From positions 1-35,668 of the forward strand of contig JBBDRM010000069.1 of assembly GCA_040905475.1 (NCBI GenBank): a stretch of DNA of 35,668 nt, read 5' to 3'. Origin of the DNA: Actinomycetota bacterium (GTDB taxonomy: Bacteria; Actinomycetota; AC-67). The translations under genes and the position numbers were made by a program. Shown here one piece after another: positions 1-8,007 of this stretch; within the stretch, counting starts at the first letter, position 1, and each line of letters starts with the position of its first letter. The notes under the pieces are model-generated. The model made no database searches. It saw only the letters and a program-made list of their open reading frames with translations, and had not been told where the DNA came from.

Positions 1-1
1 C

Positions 2-721
2 CAGAACGGACACGAACCGCTCTACCGTCTGCGCGACGTCCGTCGCAGCTTCCGGGTCGGAGGATCCGAGGTGCGCGCCGTCGACGGCATCGACCTCGAG
101 ATCGACACCGGCGAGTTCGTCGCGGTGGAAGGTCCGAGCGGATCCGGCAAGACGACGCTCCTCCAGCTCCTGGGCGCGCTCGACAGGGCGTCCGGGGGGT
201 CGGTCGTCTTCGACGGGCGCGAGCTGACGGAACTGGACGACGAGGGCCTGACCCAGCTCCGCAGCCAGCAGATCGGCTTCGTTTTCCAAAGTTTCAACCT
301 GATCCCGACGCTCACCGCTCGCGAGAACGTCGAGATCGCGATGGTGCCGGTTACGCGCCGCAAGGCCGACAGACGGACGCGCGCCGGCGAGCTCCTGGAG
401 CTGGTCGGGCTCGCCGCGCGCGCCGACCATCTGCCGTCGCGGTTGTCGGGCGGCGAGCAGCAGCGCGTCGCGATGGCCCGCGCCCTGGCGAACTCGCCGC
501 GGGTGGTGCTCGCGGACGAGCCCACCGGCAACCTGGACAGCGCGACCGCCGAGGAGGTCATCTCGGCGCTGCGCGATCTCTCCACGTCGCAAGGCGTGAC
601 GTTGATCCTCGTCACGCACGCCGAAGAGGTGGCGCGTCGCGCCGACCGGCGGATCAAGATGCGCGACGGAAGGATGCTCGACGACCGCGTCTGGCGGCCC
701 GCGGACGGAACCAAGAACTAG
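2..721 (+). CDS. ABC transporter ATP-binding protein, LolD/MacB type (5' end outside window)
   Basis: This is the ATPase subunit of an ABC transporter of the lipoprotein/macrolide-export (LolD, MacB, FtsE-like) group; it would power a membrane permease that is not in the window. The reading frame is open to the left edge, and the codons before the GTG at 71 encode a normal ABC N-terminus (EPLYRLRDVRRSF), so the true start lies upstream and 71 is not the start. Walker A (GPSGSGKT) is at about 131-154, the Q-loop follows as FQSFNLIP, the signature LSGGEQQRV begins at about 443, Walker B (VVLADEP) at about 502-525, and the H-loop is VTHAEE. All catalytic motifs are intact. Its stop codon shares the bases CTAG with the stop of the convergent methyltransferase gene. 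The family call is firm; the transported substrate is unknown. Confidence 0.93.
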   Translation, partial: QNGHEPLYRLRDVRRSFRVGGSEVRAVDGIDLEIDTGEFVAVEGPSGSGKTTLLQLLGALDRASGGSVVFDGRELTELDDEGLTQLRSQQIGFVFQSFNLIPTLTARENVEIAMVPVTRRKADRRTRAGELLELVGLAARADHLPSRLSGGEQQRVAMARALANSPRVVLADEPTGNLDSATAEEVISALRDLSTSQGVTLILVTHAEEVARRADRRIKMRDGRMLDDRVWRPADGTKN

Positions 722-1449
722 GCCGGCGCCCGGCCGGCGAACATCTCGTGGAGCGTGTCGAATTCGCTGTGCTCGTAGGGAAGCGCGAGCGGCTCGAGCC
801 CGGCCTCCTCGATGAGGCGCAACCAGGTCGTCCGCGAGAACAGCCCGGAAAGGTGATCCTCCCACTCGACGCGTGCCGGGCCGTCGCCCTCGACGATGAC
901 GTACACGAAGGTCGTACGGATCGTGGTTCCTCGCGGCGGGTGGCTCCACATCAGGTACCGGACGCCGGCTTTCTCGCCATCGTTCCCACCGGACGAGTGC
1001 GAAGGGCGGTAGGTCTCCGCCAGGTCGTCGGGGACGAACAGCGCCATGCCACCGGGGTTCAGGTGCGCGGCGGCGGTCTCGATCGCCGCGCGTAGGTCCT
1101 CTTCGATCGTCATGTACGTGATCGCATCGTGGATCATGACCGCGTCGAACGTCCGGCCGAGCCGCACGGTTCGCATGTCGCCCTGATAGTGATCCAGCTC
1201 GGGGTTGAGCTTGCGGCTCACCTCGAGCATCTCGGGTGACAGGTCGACGAGCGTCATCTCGAGCCGCTGCTTCATGTGGCTGGCGTTGTTGCCGCCGCCG
1301 CTTCCGAGCTCCAGCAGCGTGCGGACCGGTTGGGTCGAATGCTCTTCGAACGCGCGCTCGTACGCGGCCGCCTCCTCCTCGTATTCGTCGGGGTGACTGA
1401 ACAACGGCCACAGAGGGGCGAGCTCGCGGTAGAGCTTGTGCGGGGTCAC
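718..1449 (-). CDS. class I SAM-dependent methyltransferase
   Basis: The 243-residue protein has a Rossmann-type methyltransferase core. Motif I is LLELGSGGGNNASH (about residues 46-59), followed by an acidic strand end (LVDLSPEML) that would hold the SAM ribose, and then QGDMRTVRLG and FDAVMIHDAITYM as motifs II/III. The rest looks like a small-molecule methyltransferase C-terminal half (EEAGLEPL near the end). The GTG start at 1449 has a GAGGAG Shine-Dalgarno sequence six bases upstream. The gene is divergent from the ketol-acid reductoisomerase-like gene with only 39 bases between them, and convergent with the ABC ATPase gene, overlapping it by four bases. Nothing in the sequence identifies the methyl acceptor. 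Confidence 0.88.
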   Translation of the reverse strand: MTPHKLYRELAPLWPLFSHPDEYEEEAAAYERAFEEHSTQPVRTLLELGSGGGNNASHMKQRLEMTLVDLSPEMLEVSRKLNPELDHYQGDMRTVRLGRTFDAVMIHDAITYMTIEEDLRAAIETAAAHLNPGGMALFVPDDLAETYRPSHSSGGNDGEKAGVRYLMWSHPPRGTTIRTTFVYVIVEGDGPARVEWEDHLSGLFSRTTWLRLIEEAGLEPLALPYEHSEFDTLHEMFAGRAPA

Positions 1450-1474
1450 CGGACGCTCCTCGGGTTGACTTGGG

Positions 1475-1480
1475 TAAGGT
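1475..1480 (+). promoter_or_regulatory. possible -10 element of a leaderless promoter
   Basis: TAAGGT fits the actinobacterial -10 pattern TANNNT and is separated by eight bases from the ATG at 1489. No convincing Shine-Dalgarno sequence precedes that ATG, so a leaderless or nearly leaderless mRNA is plausible. The same geometry is found before the CoA-transferase gene (TAGACT at 19465-19470 on the minus strand). The AAGG inside the hexamer could instead act as a weak ribosome binding site. Confidence 0.35.
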
Positions 1481-1488
1481 TACGGCCC

Positions 1489-2481
1489 ATGGCTCGCATC
1501 TTCCACGACACCGATGCGCCGCTCGAACCGCTGCGCGACAAGCGCATCGCGGTCGTGGGGTACGGGAACCAGGGCCGCTCGTGGGCGTTGAACCTGCGCG
1601 ACTCCGGTCTGGACGTCGTCGTCGGAACCGTGGCCGACGCTTCGCAGAAGACGGCGGCCGCGGACGGCTTCGCAGCACACCCGATCGTCGAGGCCGTCGC
1701 CGAGGCCGAAGTCGTTTGCCTCCTCATCCCCGACGAGGTGATGGGCCAAGCCGTCGCCGAGAACGTCCGCCCGTCGCTGCGGCCGGGCGCGGCGATCTGC
1801 TTCGCCAGCGGCTACGCGGTCGCGTACGGCGAGGTCGACCTCCCCGACGACACCGACCTCGTCATGGTGGCCCCGAGGATGATCGGCGTCGGCGTCCGCG
1901 AGACGTACGAGGACGGGACGGGCTTCATCGCGTTCCTCGGTGTCGAGCGCGACGCTACCGGCAACGCGTGGCCGCTCGCGCTGGGCATCGGACGCGGGGT
2001 CGGTGCGACGCGACGAGGTTGCGTCGAGATGACGTTCGCGCAGGAGGCGCTCATCGATCTTTTCGTCGAGCAAGGCATCGCCCCCGCGTTGCAGAAGGTG
2101 TGGCGCGACGCCGCGCTGGTGCTGCTCGAACGCGGGATCCCGCTCGAAGCCGTGCTCGCCGAGTTCTACCTCTCCGGCGAGATCGAGCGCACCTACCGCG
2201 CGATGCGTGAGATCGGTCCGACGAAGCAGTGGCAGTTCCACTCCCCGACCAGCCAGTACGGAACGATGTCGCGCGCCGACCGCTTCGAGGGCCTCGACAC
2301 CGCCGAGCGGATGCGCAGGGCCGCCGAGGAGATCGCCTCGGGTGCGTTCGCCAAGGAATGGGCCGCCGAACGCGACGCCGGCTACCCGCGCTTCACCGAG
2401 CTCAAGCAAGCCGACGGACGCGACGCGCTCATGGATCTCGAGGACAACACGCGCGCAGCGTTCGAACCCCCGACGGACTGA
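1489..2481 (+). CDS. ketol-acid reductoisomerase-like protein with altered active site
   Basis: The 330-residue length and layout match class I ketol-acid reductoisomerase (IlvC). The ATG at 1489 was chosen because it gives the classic N-terminus (MARIFHDTDAPLEPLRDKRI) followed by the dinucleotide loop GYGNQG (residues 24-29). In the C-terminal knotted domain, D190 and E194 (IDLFVEQ) occupy the usual Mg2+ ligand positions, and the substrate-serine motif survives as SPTSQYG (252-258). Two hallmarks are changed. The usual AHGF with the catalytic histidine reads ASGY (106-109), and the usual APKGPG reads APRMIG (128-133). The second acidic pair is also shifted (E225, S229, E231). The NADPH-phosphate loop is replaced by TVADAS. 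No other branched-chain amino acid gene lies nearby. The fold is secure; ordinary acetolactate isomeroreduction is doubtful. Confidence 0.85.
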   Translation: MARIFHDTDAPLEPLRDKRIAVVGYGNQGRSWALNLRDSGLDVVVGTVADASQKTAAADGFAAHPIVEAVAEAEVVCLLIPDEVMGQAVAENVRPSLRPGAAICFASGYAVAYGEVDLPDDTDLVMVAPRMIGVGVRETYEDGTGFIAFLGVERDATGNAWPLALGIGRGVGATRRGCVEMTFAQEALIDLFVEQGIAPALQKVWRDAALVLLERGIPLEAVLAEFYLSGEIERTYRAMREIGPTKQWQFHSPTSQYGTMSRADRFEGLDTAERMRRAAEEIASGAFAKEWAAERDAGYPRFTELKQADGRDALMDLEDNTRAAFEPPTD

Positions 2482-2536
2482 ACCCGGTCCCGGCAGTCCT
2501 CGTATCCCCGTGCGACCCCTATCCAGGGAGGCGCTG

Positions 2537-2608
2537 ATGCACCGTCGCTTGCTCCGTTCCACGAGGTTCCCACACGACCTAACTAAGGATGGAGGTGTCT
2601 CCGTATGA
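2537..2608 (+). CDS. possible 23-residue leader peptide, coupled to the lipoprotein gene
   Basis: A short frame starts at ATG 2537, five bases after an AGGGAGG sequence (2525-2531) that is a near-ideal Shine-Dalgarno. It encodes 23 residues, begins MHRRLLRSTRFPHD, and ends in a TGA that overlaps the ATG of the lipoprotein gene as ATGA (2605-2608). The ribosome binding site of the lipoprotein gene (GGAGGTG) lies inside this frame. This arrangement would allow translational coupling or attenuation. The peptide is basic and resembles no family I recognise. It could be chance, but the ribosome site plus exact stop/start overlap make it worth listing. Confidence 0.35.
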   Translation: MHRRLLRSTRFPHDLTKDGGVSV

Positions 2609-3096
2609 AGCGACTCGCGCTCCTCGGCTTCGTCGCGGCACTCGCGTTCACCGCCTGTGGCGGTGACTCGGAACCCGCGGCCCAGCCGAACACGCCGGCG
2701 CCGACGCAGAGCACCCAGGCCCCGACCCAGGGCTCGTCGCCGAGGGCGACGACCGTCAACGTCGCGACGTCACCGCTCGGCCAGATCCTCATCGACGCCG
2801 AAGGCCGGACGCTCTACCTGTTCATGAACGACACAGCGAACACGAGCGTCTGCACCGGCGGCTGCGCGCAGACCTGGCCGCCTCTGCTCGTGACCGGGCC
2901 CCCGACGGGCGGGCTCGGCGTCGAGGCGTCGAAGCTCGGCACGACGAGCCGGACCGACGGCGGAACGCAGGTGACCTACAACGGGCATCCGCTCTACCAC
3001 TTCGCGTCCGACTCGGCGCCGGGAGATACGAAGGGTCAGGGTGTCGGCGGGAACTGGTTCGTCGTGTCCCCCCAGGGCGAACCGATCCAGTCGTAG
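2605..3096 (+). CDS. secreted-repeat lipoprotein (COG4315-like)
   Basis: The 163-residue protein has a lipoprotein signal peptide with the lipobox FTAC, so Cys18 should be lipidated and the protein anchored outside the membrane. A low-complexity Pro/Thr/Gln linker follows (about residues 20-50). The rest holds two copies of the secreted-repeat module (Lipoprotein_15 type). The first contains ILIDAEGRTLYLF and then CTGGCAQTWPPLL; the second contains VTYNGHPLYHFASDSAPGDT. This family is common in Actinomycetota and its function is unknown. A strong Shine-Dalgarno (GGAGGTG) precedes the ATG. Two hairpins lie in the 97 bases between this gene and the acylase gene. Confidence 0.9.
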   Translation: MKRLALLGFVAALAFTACGGDSEPAAQPNTPAPTQSTQAPTQGSSPRATTVNVATSPLGQILIDAEGRTLYLFMNDTANTSVCTGGCAQTWPPLLVTGPPTGGLGVEASKLGTTSRTDGGTQVTYNGHPLYHFASDSAPGDTKGQGVGGNWFVVSPQGEPIQS

Positions 3097-3125
3097 GCGG
3101 TGCCGGCCTGCCGGTTCGAGCGATC

Positions 3126-3177
3126 GGGGAGGAAACCCCCGCCGGTGCGTTGAAGTAGGCGGGAGACAAGCCGCCTA
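3126..3177 (+). promoter_or_regulatory. two hairpins ahead of the acylase gene (unassigned RNA structure)
   Basis: GGGG (3126-3129) can pair with CCCC (3136-3139). TAGGCGG (3156-3162) can pair perfectly with CCGCCTA (3171-3177) around the loop GAGACAAG. The second stem ends 16 bases before the GTG start at 3194 and just before its Shine-Dalgarno GAGGGG (3182-3187). There is no U-run, so a simple intrinsic terminator is unlikely. I could not match the pair to a named riboswitch class. Confidence 0.35.
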
Positions 3178-3193
3178 TCCCGAGGGGTGACCC

Positions 3194-5821
3194 GTGCGCT
3201 CGTCGAACCGTCGGATCCTGGCAACGTCCGCCCTTCTCGCCGCGCTCGTCGCCACGCTGGCGCCGGCCCGCGCCGCCGACCCGATCACGATCGTCCGCGA
3301 CTCCTTCGGCGTGCCGCACGTTTACGGCGCGACCGCGGAAGACGTCTCGTACGGCGCCGGGTACGCGCTCGCGACGGACCGCCTCTGGCAGATGCATACG
3401 TTCCGCATGGTCGCGAAGGGCCGCCTTTCCGAGTTGCTCGGCATCGTCGACATCCTCGGCGTCGCGAACACCGTCGACATCGACAAGGACGTCCGGTTCT
3501 TCACCTACACCGCCGAGGAGCGCGCGCGGAAGTTCGCGACCTACCCGGCCGACATCCGTGCGAATCTCCAAGCGTTCGCCGACGGCATCAACGCGCGGAT
3601 CGCCGAGGTCCAGCTCGACCCGACACAGCTCCCACTCGAGTTCGTCGAGTTCGCGACGCCGCTGATCGAGGACTGGCAGGTCGACGACTCGATCGCGTTG
3701 TCCGACGTCTTGATCCTGTCCTTCGGGGCCGGCGGCGGCAGCGAGATGCGTCACGCGGCGCTCCTCGCCGAGCTCGTCGCGAAGCACGGCGAGGAGCTCG
3801 GCACCAACATGTTCGACGACCTGATCGTCACCGAGGATCCGGACGGGCCCATCTCGATCCCGCTGGACTACGACTACGCCAACGAGTCCACGTTCGCGCG
3901 TGTCGCCGAAGCCGAGTCCCGTCGCGCCCTGACCGAAGACGCACGGCTGAGCCTGTCTTCCGCCGCGACGGCGACGGCGGCGTCGGCTCGACCGCGAGCG
4001 GCGCGCACGGGCACCGCGGCGCAGCTGAACTTGGTTCCCGACGCCGCGAAGGTGCTCCCCGCCTTCGAACGTCTCGCTCATGTGCAAGAGGCGATCTCAT
4101 ACGTGTTCAGCTTCGGATCCAACGCGCAGATCGCCGGTGCCGCGCACTCTGAATCCGGCAACGCGGTTCAGACGGCTGGTCCGCAGGTCGGCTACCTGCT
4201 GCCGCAATGGCTGGCCGACATCGGGCTGCACTCGGCCGATGGGGCGCTCGACGCGATGGGGATGACCTTCGCCGGAGCCGGTCCGGCGGTGTTGATCGGC
4301 CGGGGGAACGGCTTCGCGTGGACGACGACCACCGGCTCATCGGACCTCATGGACACCTACGTCGAGCAGCTGAACCCTGCGAACAACCGCCAGTACCTCT
4401 TCAACGGCGTCTACGAGGACATGGAGTGCCGGACCGAGACCTACGCGTTCCGCAACCTGATCCCGATCGACGAGCAGGAGATCTGCCGGACGCGCCACGG
4501 CCCGGTCGTGGCCTTCGACGAGGCGAACGGCGTGGCGTACTCGATGCGGTACTCGTGGTTCGACCGCGAGGTGCAGACGGTCGAAGGATTCTTCTCCTAC
4601 AACAAGGTTCGGAGCCTGGAGGACTTCGCCACGTTCGCGAACTACCTCGGATCGAATCACAACATGTTCTACACGGACGACCAGGGTCACTACGGATACT
4701 GGCATCCGGGCAACCACCCCGTGCGCGCGGACGGCATCGACATCCGGTTGCCGCAGGACGGAACCGGCGGCTCCGAGTGGCAGGGCCTGCTACCGATACA
4801 GCAAGTGCCCCACGCCGTCGACTTCCCGCGTGGCTGGCTCGCGAACTGGAACAATCAGCCGGCGCTCGGCTGGAAGCGGGAGCGCGGCTGGGATGCCATC
4901 GACAACGCCAACGATCTGTTCCAAACGCTCGACCCGTCGAAGCCGGCAGTGAAGGATCCGCTCGCGGACGCGCTCATCAACGAGGACCGCAAGCTGAACT
5001 TCGAGGACTTGTCGGGAAATCTGAGATATTCGGCCTTCAAGGACCACCTCGACACGTACTTCCGCCCGTTCGTGCCCGAGGACGCCGACCTCGACGACTT
5101 CGTTTCGAAGGTCGCTGCGGCGGCGCTCCGCGCGTGGGACGGCTTCCGTACCGACCGCGACGACGACGGCACCTGGGACTCCCCCGGCCCGACGATCGTC
5201 GGCGAATGGGTGTCGGTGATGCGGAACATGGCCTTCGGCGACGAACTCGGCGGTCTCGCCGGCTGGGCAGACGAGAACCTCGTCTGGCATCTGCTCGCGA
5301 CCGACGACACCCTCGCGCAGCAGATCGATTGGCTGAACGGCAAGGCACCCAGCGTCTTCGCCGCCGAAGCCTTCACGGTGGCAGCCGCGAATCTCTCCAC
5401 AAGGTTCCAAAGTGCGGAGCCCGGCACCTGGAGGGATCCCGCACGCCTCGAGCACTACCAGCGGCTCAACGCCGACCTGGTGGCGGATACGTTGTTCGGT
5501 GCGCTCGGGCTCGACAACTCCGGCGACTCGGGGTTGCCCGGCGACGTGCGCGACCTGATCGAGATGGATCGCGGCACGTACAACCACGTCGTGGTCTACA
5601 CCGACGCGCCGACCGGATCCGACGTTCTCGGGCTGTCGGGCTCGCAGTCGGGCAGCGTCATCCCGCCGGGACAGAACGGGTTCGTCAGCCTGCTGCTGCA
5701 GGAGGGGCCGCACTACGAGGACCAGCTCGATCTCTACCTCGAGTGGCGCTACAAGCCGATGTGGCTGGCGATCGAGGACGCTCGCGCCGACGCGGAATCG
5801 GAGATCACGCTCACGCGGTAG
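3194..5821 (+). CDS. penicillin acylase family N-terminal nucleophile hydrolase, secreted
   Basis: The 875-residue precursor belongs to the penicillin acylase/cephalosporin acylase family, which cuts amide bonds in beta-lactams, acyl-homoserine lactones or lipopeptides after autocatalytic cleavage into alpha and beta chains. A signal peptide (residues 1-27, ending APARA) directs export. The alpha chain begins with the family hallmark ITIVRDSFGVPHVYG and has LATDRLWQM. The predicted beta-chain nucleophile is Ser309 in SFGSNA, preceded by a spacer rich in Ala and Arg (about 255-300). The oxyanion/active-site Asn region is LANWNNQPALGW, and RDDDGTWDSPGP is typical of the late beta chain. Length is normal for the family. 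The GTG start has GAGGGG upstream and gives a clean signal peptide. The substrate cannot be told; lactone-signal or lipopeptide hydrolysis are options. Confidence 0.93.
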   Translation: MRSSNRRILATSALLAALVATLAPARAADPITIVRDSFGVPHVYGATAEDVSYGAGYALATDRLWQMHTFRMVAKGRLSELLGIVDILGVANTVDIDKDVRFFTYTAEERARKFATYPADIRANLQAFADGINARIAEVQLDPTQLPLEFVEFATPLIEDWQVDDSIALSDVLILSFGAGGGSEMRHAALLAELVAKHGEELGTNMFDDLIVTEDPDGPISIPLDYDYANESTFARVAEAESRRALTEDARLSLSSAATATAASARPRAARTGTAAQLNLVPDAAKVLPAFERLAHVQEAISYVFSFGSNAQIAGAAHSESGNAVQTAGPQVGYLLPQWLADIGLHSADGALDAMGMTFAGAGPAVLIGRGNGFAWTTTTGSSDLMDTYVEQLNPANNRQYLFNGVYEDMECRTETYAFRNLIPIDEQEICRTRHGPVVAFDEANGVAYSMRYSWFDREVQTVEGFFSYNKVRSLEDFATFANYLGSNHNMFYTDDQGHYGYWHPGNHPVRADGIDIRLPQDGTGGSEWQGLLPIQQVPHAVDFPRGWLANWNNQPALGWKRERGWDAIDNANDLFQTLDPSKPAVKDPLADALINEDRKLNFEDLSGNLRYSAFKDHLDTYFRPFVPEDADLDDFVSKVAAAALRAWDGFRTDRDDDGTWDSPGPTIVGEWVSVMRNMAFGDELGGLAGWADENLVWHLLATDDTLAQQIDWLNGKAPSVFAAEAFTVAAANLSTRFQSAEPGTWRDPARLEHYQRLNADLVADTLFGALGLDNSGDSGLPGDVRDLIEMDRGTYNHVVVYTDAPTGSDVLGLSGSQSGSVIPPGQNGFVSLLLQEGPHYEDQLDLYLEWRYKPMWLAIEDARADAESEITLTR

Positions 5822-5960
5822 CTCGAGATCCCAGGTCAACGACGAGTACGGTTTCTCCGCGCTCAAATCTGGCTTGCTTCGCCAGGGATCCGGCGGGCCG
5901 GCTTGAAGAGGTACATCGGATCCGAAGCGGCGGCTGGGGGCCGACGAAGGGAGAACGCGC

Positions 5961-6350
5961 ATGCGTAAGTTGCTCGCTCTGCTGGTGATGGCCGTGACGG
6001 CGGCCGCCGGCGCGTCGTTCGCAGACCCAGGCCCCAACGGAGAGAACAACCACGGCCTATGCACCGCGTACTTCAACGGCTCGGCCAACGGCCAGGAGCA
6101 CAAGCGCGATGCCCCGCCGTTCGTCGCGCTCGCGCAGGAGGTCGGCGAGAACGACGGCGTCGACAACGACGGCGACGGCGACACGGACGAAGAAGGCGAG
6201 ATGGCCGACCCGATCGGTATCTGGGACTGGTGCAACGATCCCGCGAACAACCCGAAGGGGATCGGCGGTCAGCCGGACGACCCGAACACCCCCGAGGAAG
6301 ACCCGAACGGCGGCGGGAACGGGAACGGCGGCGGAGGCAAGAACGGCTAG
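5961..6350 (+). CDS. small secreted acidic protein, unknown function
   Basis: The 129-residue protein begins with a clear signal peptide (MRKLLALLVMAVTAAAGASFA, cut near residue 21). The mature part has a short conserved-looking block (HGLCTAYFNGSANGQEHK, then APPFVALAQ), an Asp-rich stretch NDGVDNDGDGDTDEE resembling thrombospondin type-3 calcium-binding repeats, and a second Cys in WDWCNDP that could pair with the first. It ends in a Gly/Asn tail with NGGGNGNGGGG. The ATG at 5961 follows GAAGGGAG. I do not recognise a functional family; calcium binding is inferred from the Asp pattern only. Its stop interlocks with the stop of the convergent tadG-like gene in the palindrome CTAG (6347-6350). 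The 139 bases before it hold no clear motif beyond a weak CTGGC/GCCAG hairpin at 5869-5885. Confidence 0.8.
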   Translation: MRKLLALLVMAVTAAAGASFADPGPNGENNHGLCTAYFNGSANGQEHKRDAPPFVALAQEVGENDGVDNDGDGDTDEEGEMADPIGIWDWCNDPANNPKGIGGQPDDPNTPEEDPNGGGNGNGGGGKNG

Positions 6351-7999
6351 CCGATAAGCCTGCGGTTCGCACAATCCTCGTCGAGGTTGGCGACGTCCGC
6401 GCCACCGATCTCGATGCCCAAGAACGCGAGCGCTTCTTTGAGCGGCGCGAGGAGCGTCGTGTCCAGCACGTTCAGCACCGGGTTGATGATCGCCAACAGG
6501 TCGTTCGCCACGGTCGTGGCGTTGATGCCGAGCCCGAGCACCTGCACCGTGAGCGCCAGGCTGGCCACGAGCTGATCGTCGACCGTGACGCTCGACGTCG
6601 ATCCGACGGAGCGAACGTCCTGCCACGGGATCACCAGGTCGGCCGTCGAGCTCGGCATGACGGCCGTCGCCGTTCCGGTGACGTTGACGAGTCCGGCGAT
6701 GCTGACGAGCTGCGCCGGGTTGACGACCGCCGGGATACTTCCGTCCGTCAGGGAGGCGTCGGTCGCCGTGCCGATCTTCGCGTTCAGCGCTTCGGCGACC
6801 GCGTGGACGGTTATGTCGCCGTCCGTCTGTGGGATATCGCACCGGATCGCGGTCAGCGTCCCGGTTGCGCCTGCCGTGTCGAGGTAGACGGGCAGGTGAA
6901 CCACTCCCTGCTGCAGGAGCACCGTCAGCCTTTGGAGCAGCGTCATGTCGAGCTGGATCCGCGCCTGCGCGGTGTGGGCCTCACCTCCGACCCGGCAGCC
7001 GATACACATCTTCGGGGGCTCGATCACCGACATCTTCAAGCTCGTCGACGTCACGCCCGGGATCGTGATCGGCGCCGTCAGGTTGAGCAGGTTCGTGCCG
7101 TTGGCCACCGAGGCGGCCATGCCGATCATCTCGAGCACGTTCATCTGGGCGTTCGCTGCGTCGCCCGGGTCGCCGGTCGCCAGCTCCAGCATGTCGCCGA
7201 ACTTGAAGTGCGCCGTGGAGCTGAGCTGGGCGGCGAAGGTTCCGAGGATCCCGGCCGCAGTGACGCTCGTCGGGTCGCCCTGGTTGTTGAGCGCCTGCGC
7301 GGTCGCGTTGAGAAGATCCTCGAATTGCACTTCTGAGTTGAGGATCTGGTCCGTCGACCCGAGCCCGAGTTCCGCGAAGACATCGCCGAGGGACACCGTC
7401 CCATCGGCCAAGCCGTTGTAACTCACGGCGTCGAGCGATAGAGAGCCGCCGAGCATCTGCCCGAGCACGCTGTTGAAGATCGGCGAGGTGCTCGTGTCCA
7501 GCCGTGCGAGCCGCGACCCGACCGAGAACGAAGCAACCTGATCGACCATGGCGACCGCTTGGGTCGTCAGTCCGATGTTCCCGGGGATGAAGCGGTTGTC
7601 GCTCCGGTGCGTGGCGGTGACCCGAACCGCGTTCGCCGTCGCATACGCCGTTGAAACCACCGGCGTGAAGACCTTGGTCGCCGAGTCCGCCGAACCGAGC
7701 TCGACCACCAAGCTGTTCCCGGCGGCCGTGTCCGCGTAGTCGAAGTCGTTCCGGGTGGCGGATTTCTGCGCGATGGCCAGGGTCTGGACGTAGTGGTCGA
7801 CGAGGGGGTCGCGCCGGTCGCCCAGGGCACGCACGGCGTCGAGGCTGACGACGTCGACGACCTTCTGCAGGCTGCGCTTCTGCCAGGCCGCGTGGCCGAT
7901 GTCGACCGACATCGCCGCCGACGCCATCACGAATACCAGCGAGAGCCCGGCGAGGATGCTGATAGCCCCTCGCTGCTCGCAGAGCAGGCGCTTGCGCAT
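6347..7999 (-). CDS. TadG-like pilus assembly protein
   Basis: The 550-residue protein is the last gene of the Tad operon. The ATG at 7999 was chosen because it lies eight bases after the TadE stop and gives the standard TadG N-terminus: EQRGAISILAGLSLVFVMAS as a membrane segment (about residues 8-33), then VDIGHAAWQKRSLQKVVD, which fits the Tad-type 'putative Flp pilus-assembly' N-terminal domain. The remainder is a large extracellular region rich in Ala, Thr and Val with a CIGC pair (MCIGCRV) and no clear von Willebrand MIDAS motif. TadG-like proteins are envelope components needed for Tad pilus assembly or surface display. Its C-terminus ends in CANRRLIG. Operon position supports the call; the extracellular region itself is not diagnostic. 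Confidence 0.82.
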   Translation of the reverse strand: MRKRLLCEQRGAISILAGLSLVFVMASAAMSVDIGHAAWQKRSLQKVVDVVSLDAVRALGDRRDPLVDHYVQTLAIAQKSATRNDFDYADTAAGNSLVVELGSADSATKVFTPVVSTAYATANAVRVTATHRSDNRFIPGNIGLTTQAVAMVDQVASFSVGSRLARLDTSTSPIFNSVLGQMLGGSLSLDAVSYNGLADGTVSLGDVFAELGLGSTDQILNSEVQFEDLLNATAQALNNQGDPTSVTAAGILGTFAAQLSSTAHFKFGDMLELATGDPGDAANAQMNVLEMIGMAASVANGTNLLNLTAPITIPGVTSTSLKMSVIEPPKMCIGCRVGGEAHTAQARIQLDMTLLQRLTVLLQQGVVHLPVYLDTAGATGTLTAIRCDIPQTDGDITVHAVAEALNAKIGTATDASLTDGSIPAVVNPAQLVSIAGLVNVTGTATAVMPSSTADLVIPWQDVRSVGSTSSVTVDDQLVASLALTVQVLGLGINATTVANDLLAIINPVLNVLDTTLLAPLKEALAFLGIEIGGADVANLDEDCANRRLIG

Positions 8000-8007
8000 C
8001 AACGGGG

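Noticed and set aside
71-721. GTG at 71 as the start of the ABC ATPase gene
   Set aside because: The upstream codons to the window edge encode the conserved ABC N-terminal strand, so the gene begins outside the window.
5869-5885. CTGGC/GCCAG hairpin after the acylase gene as a terminator
   Set aside because: The stem is only five base pairs and no T-run follows.
6131-6340. GAC/GGC-rich repeats as a DNA repeat array or CRISPR
   Set aside because: They are codons for the Asp-rich and Gly/Asn-rich parts of the secreted protein; there are no regular spacers.
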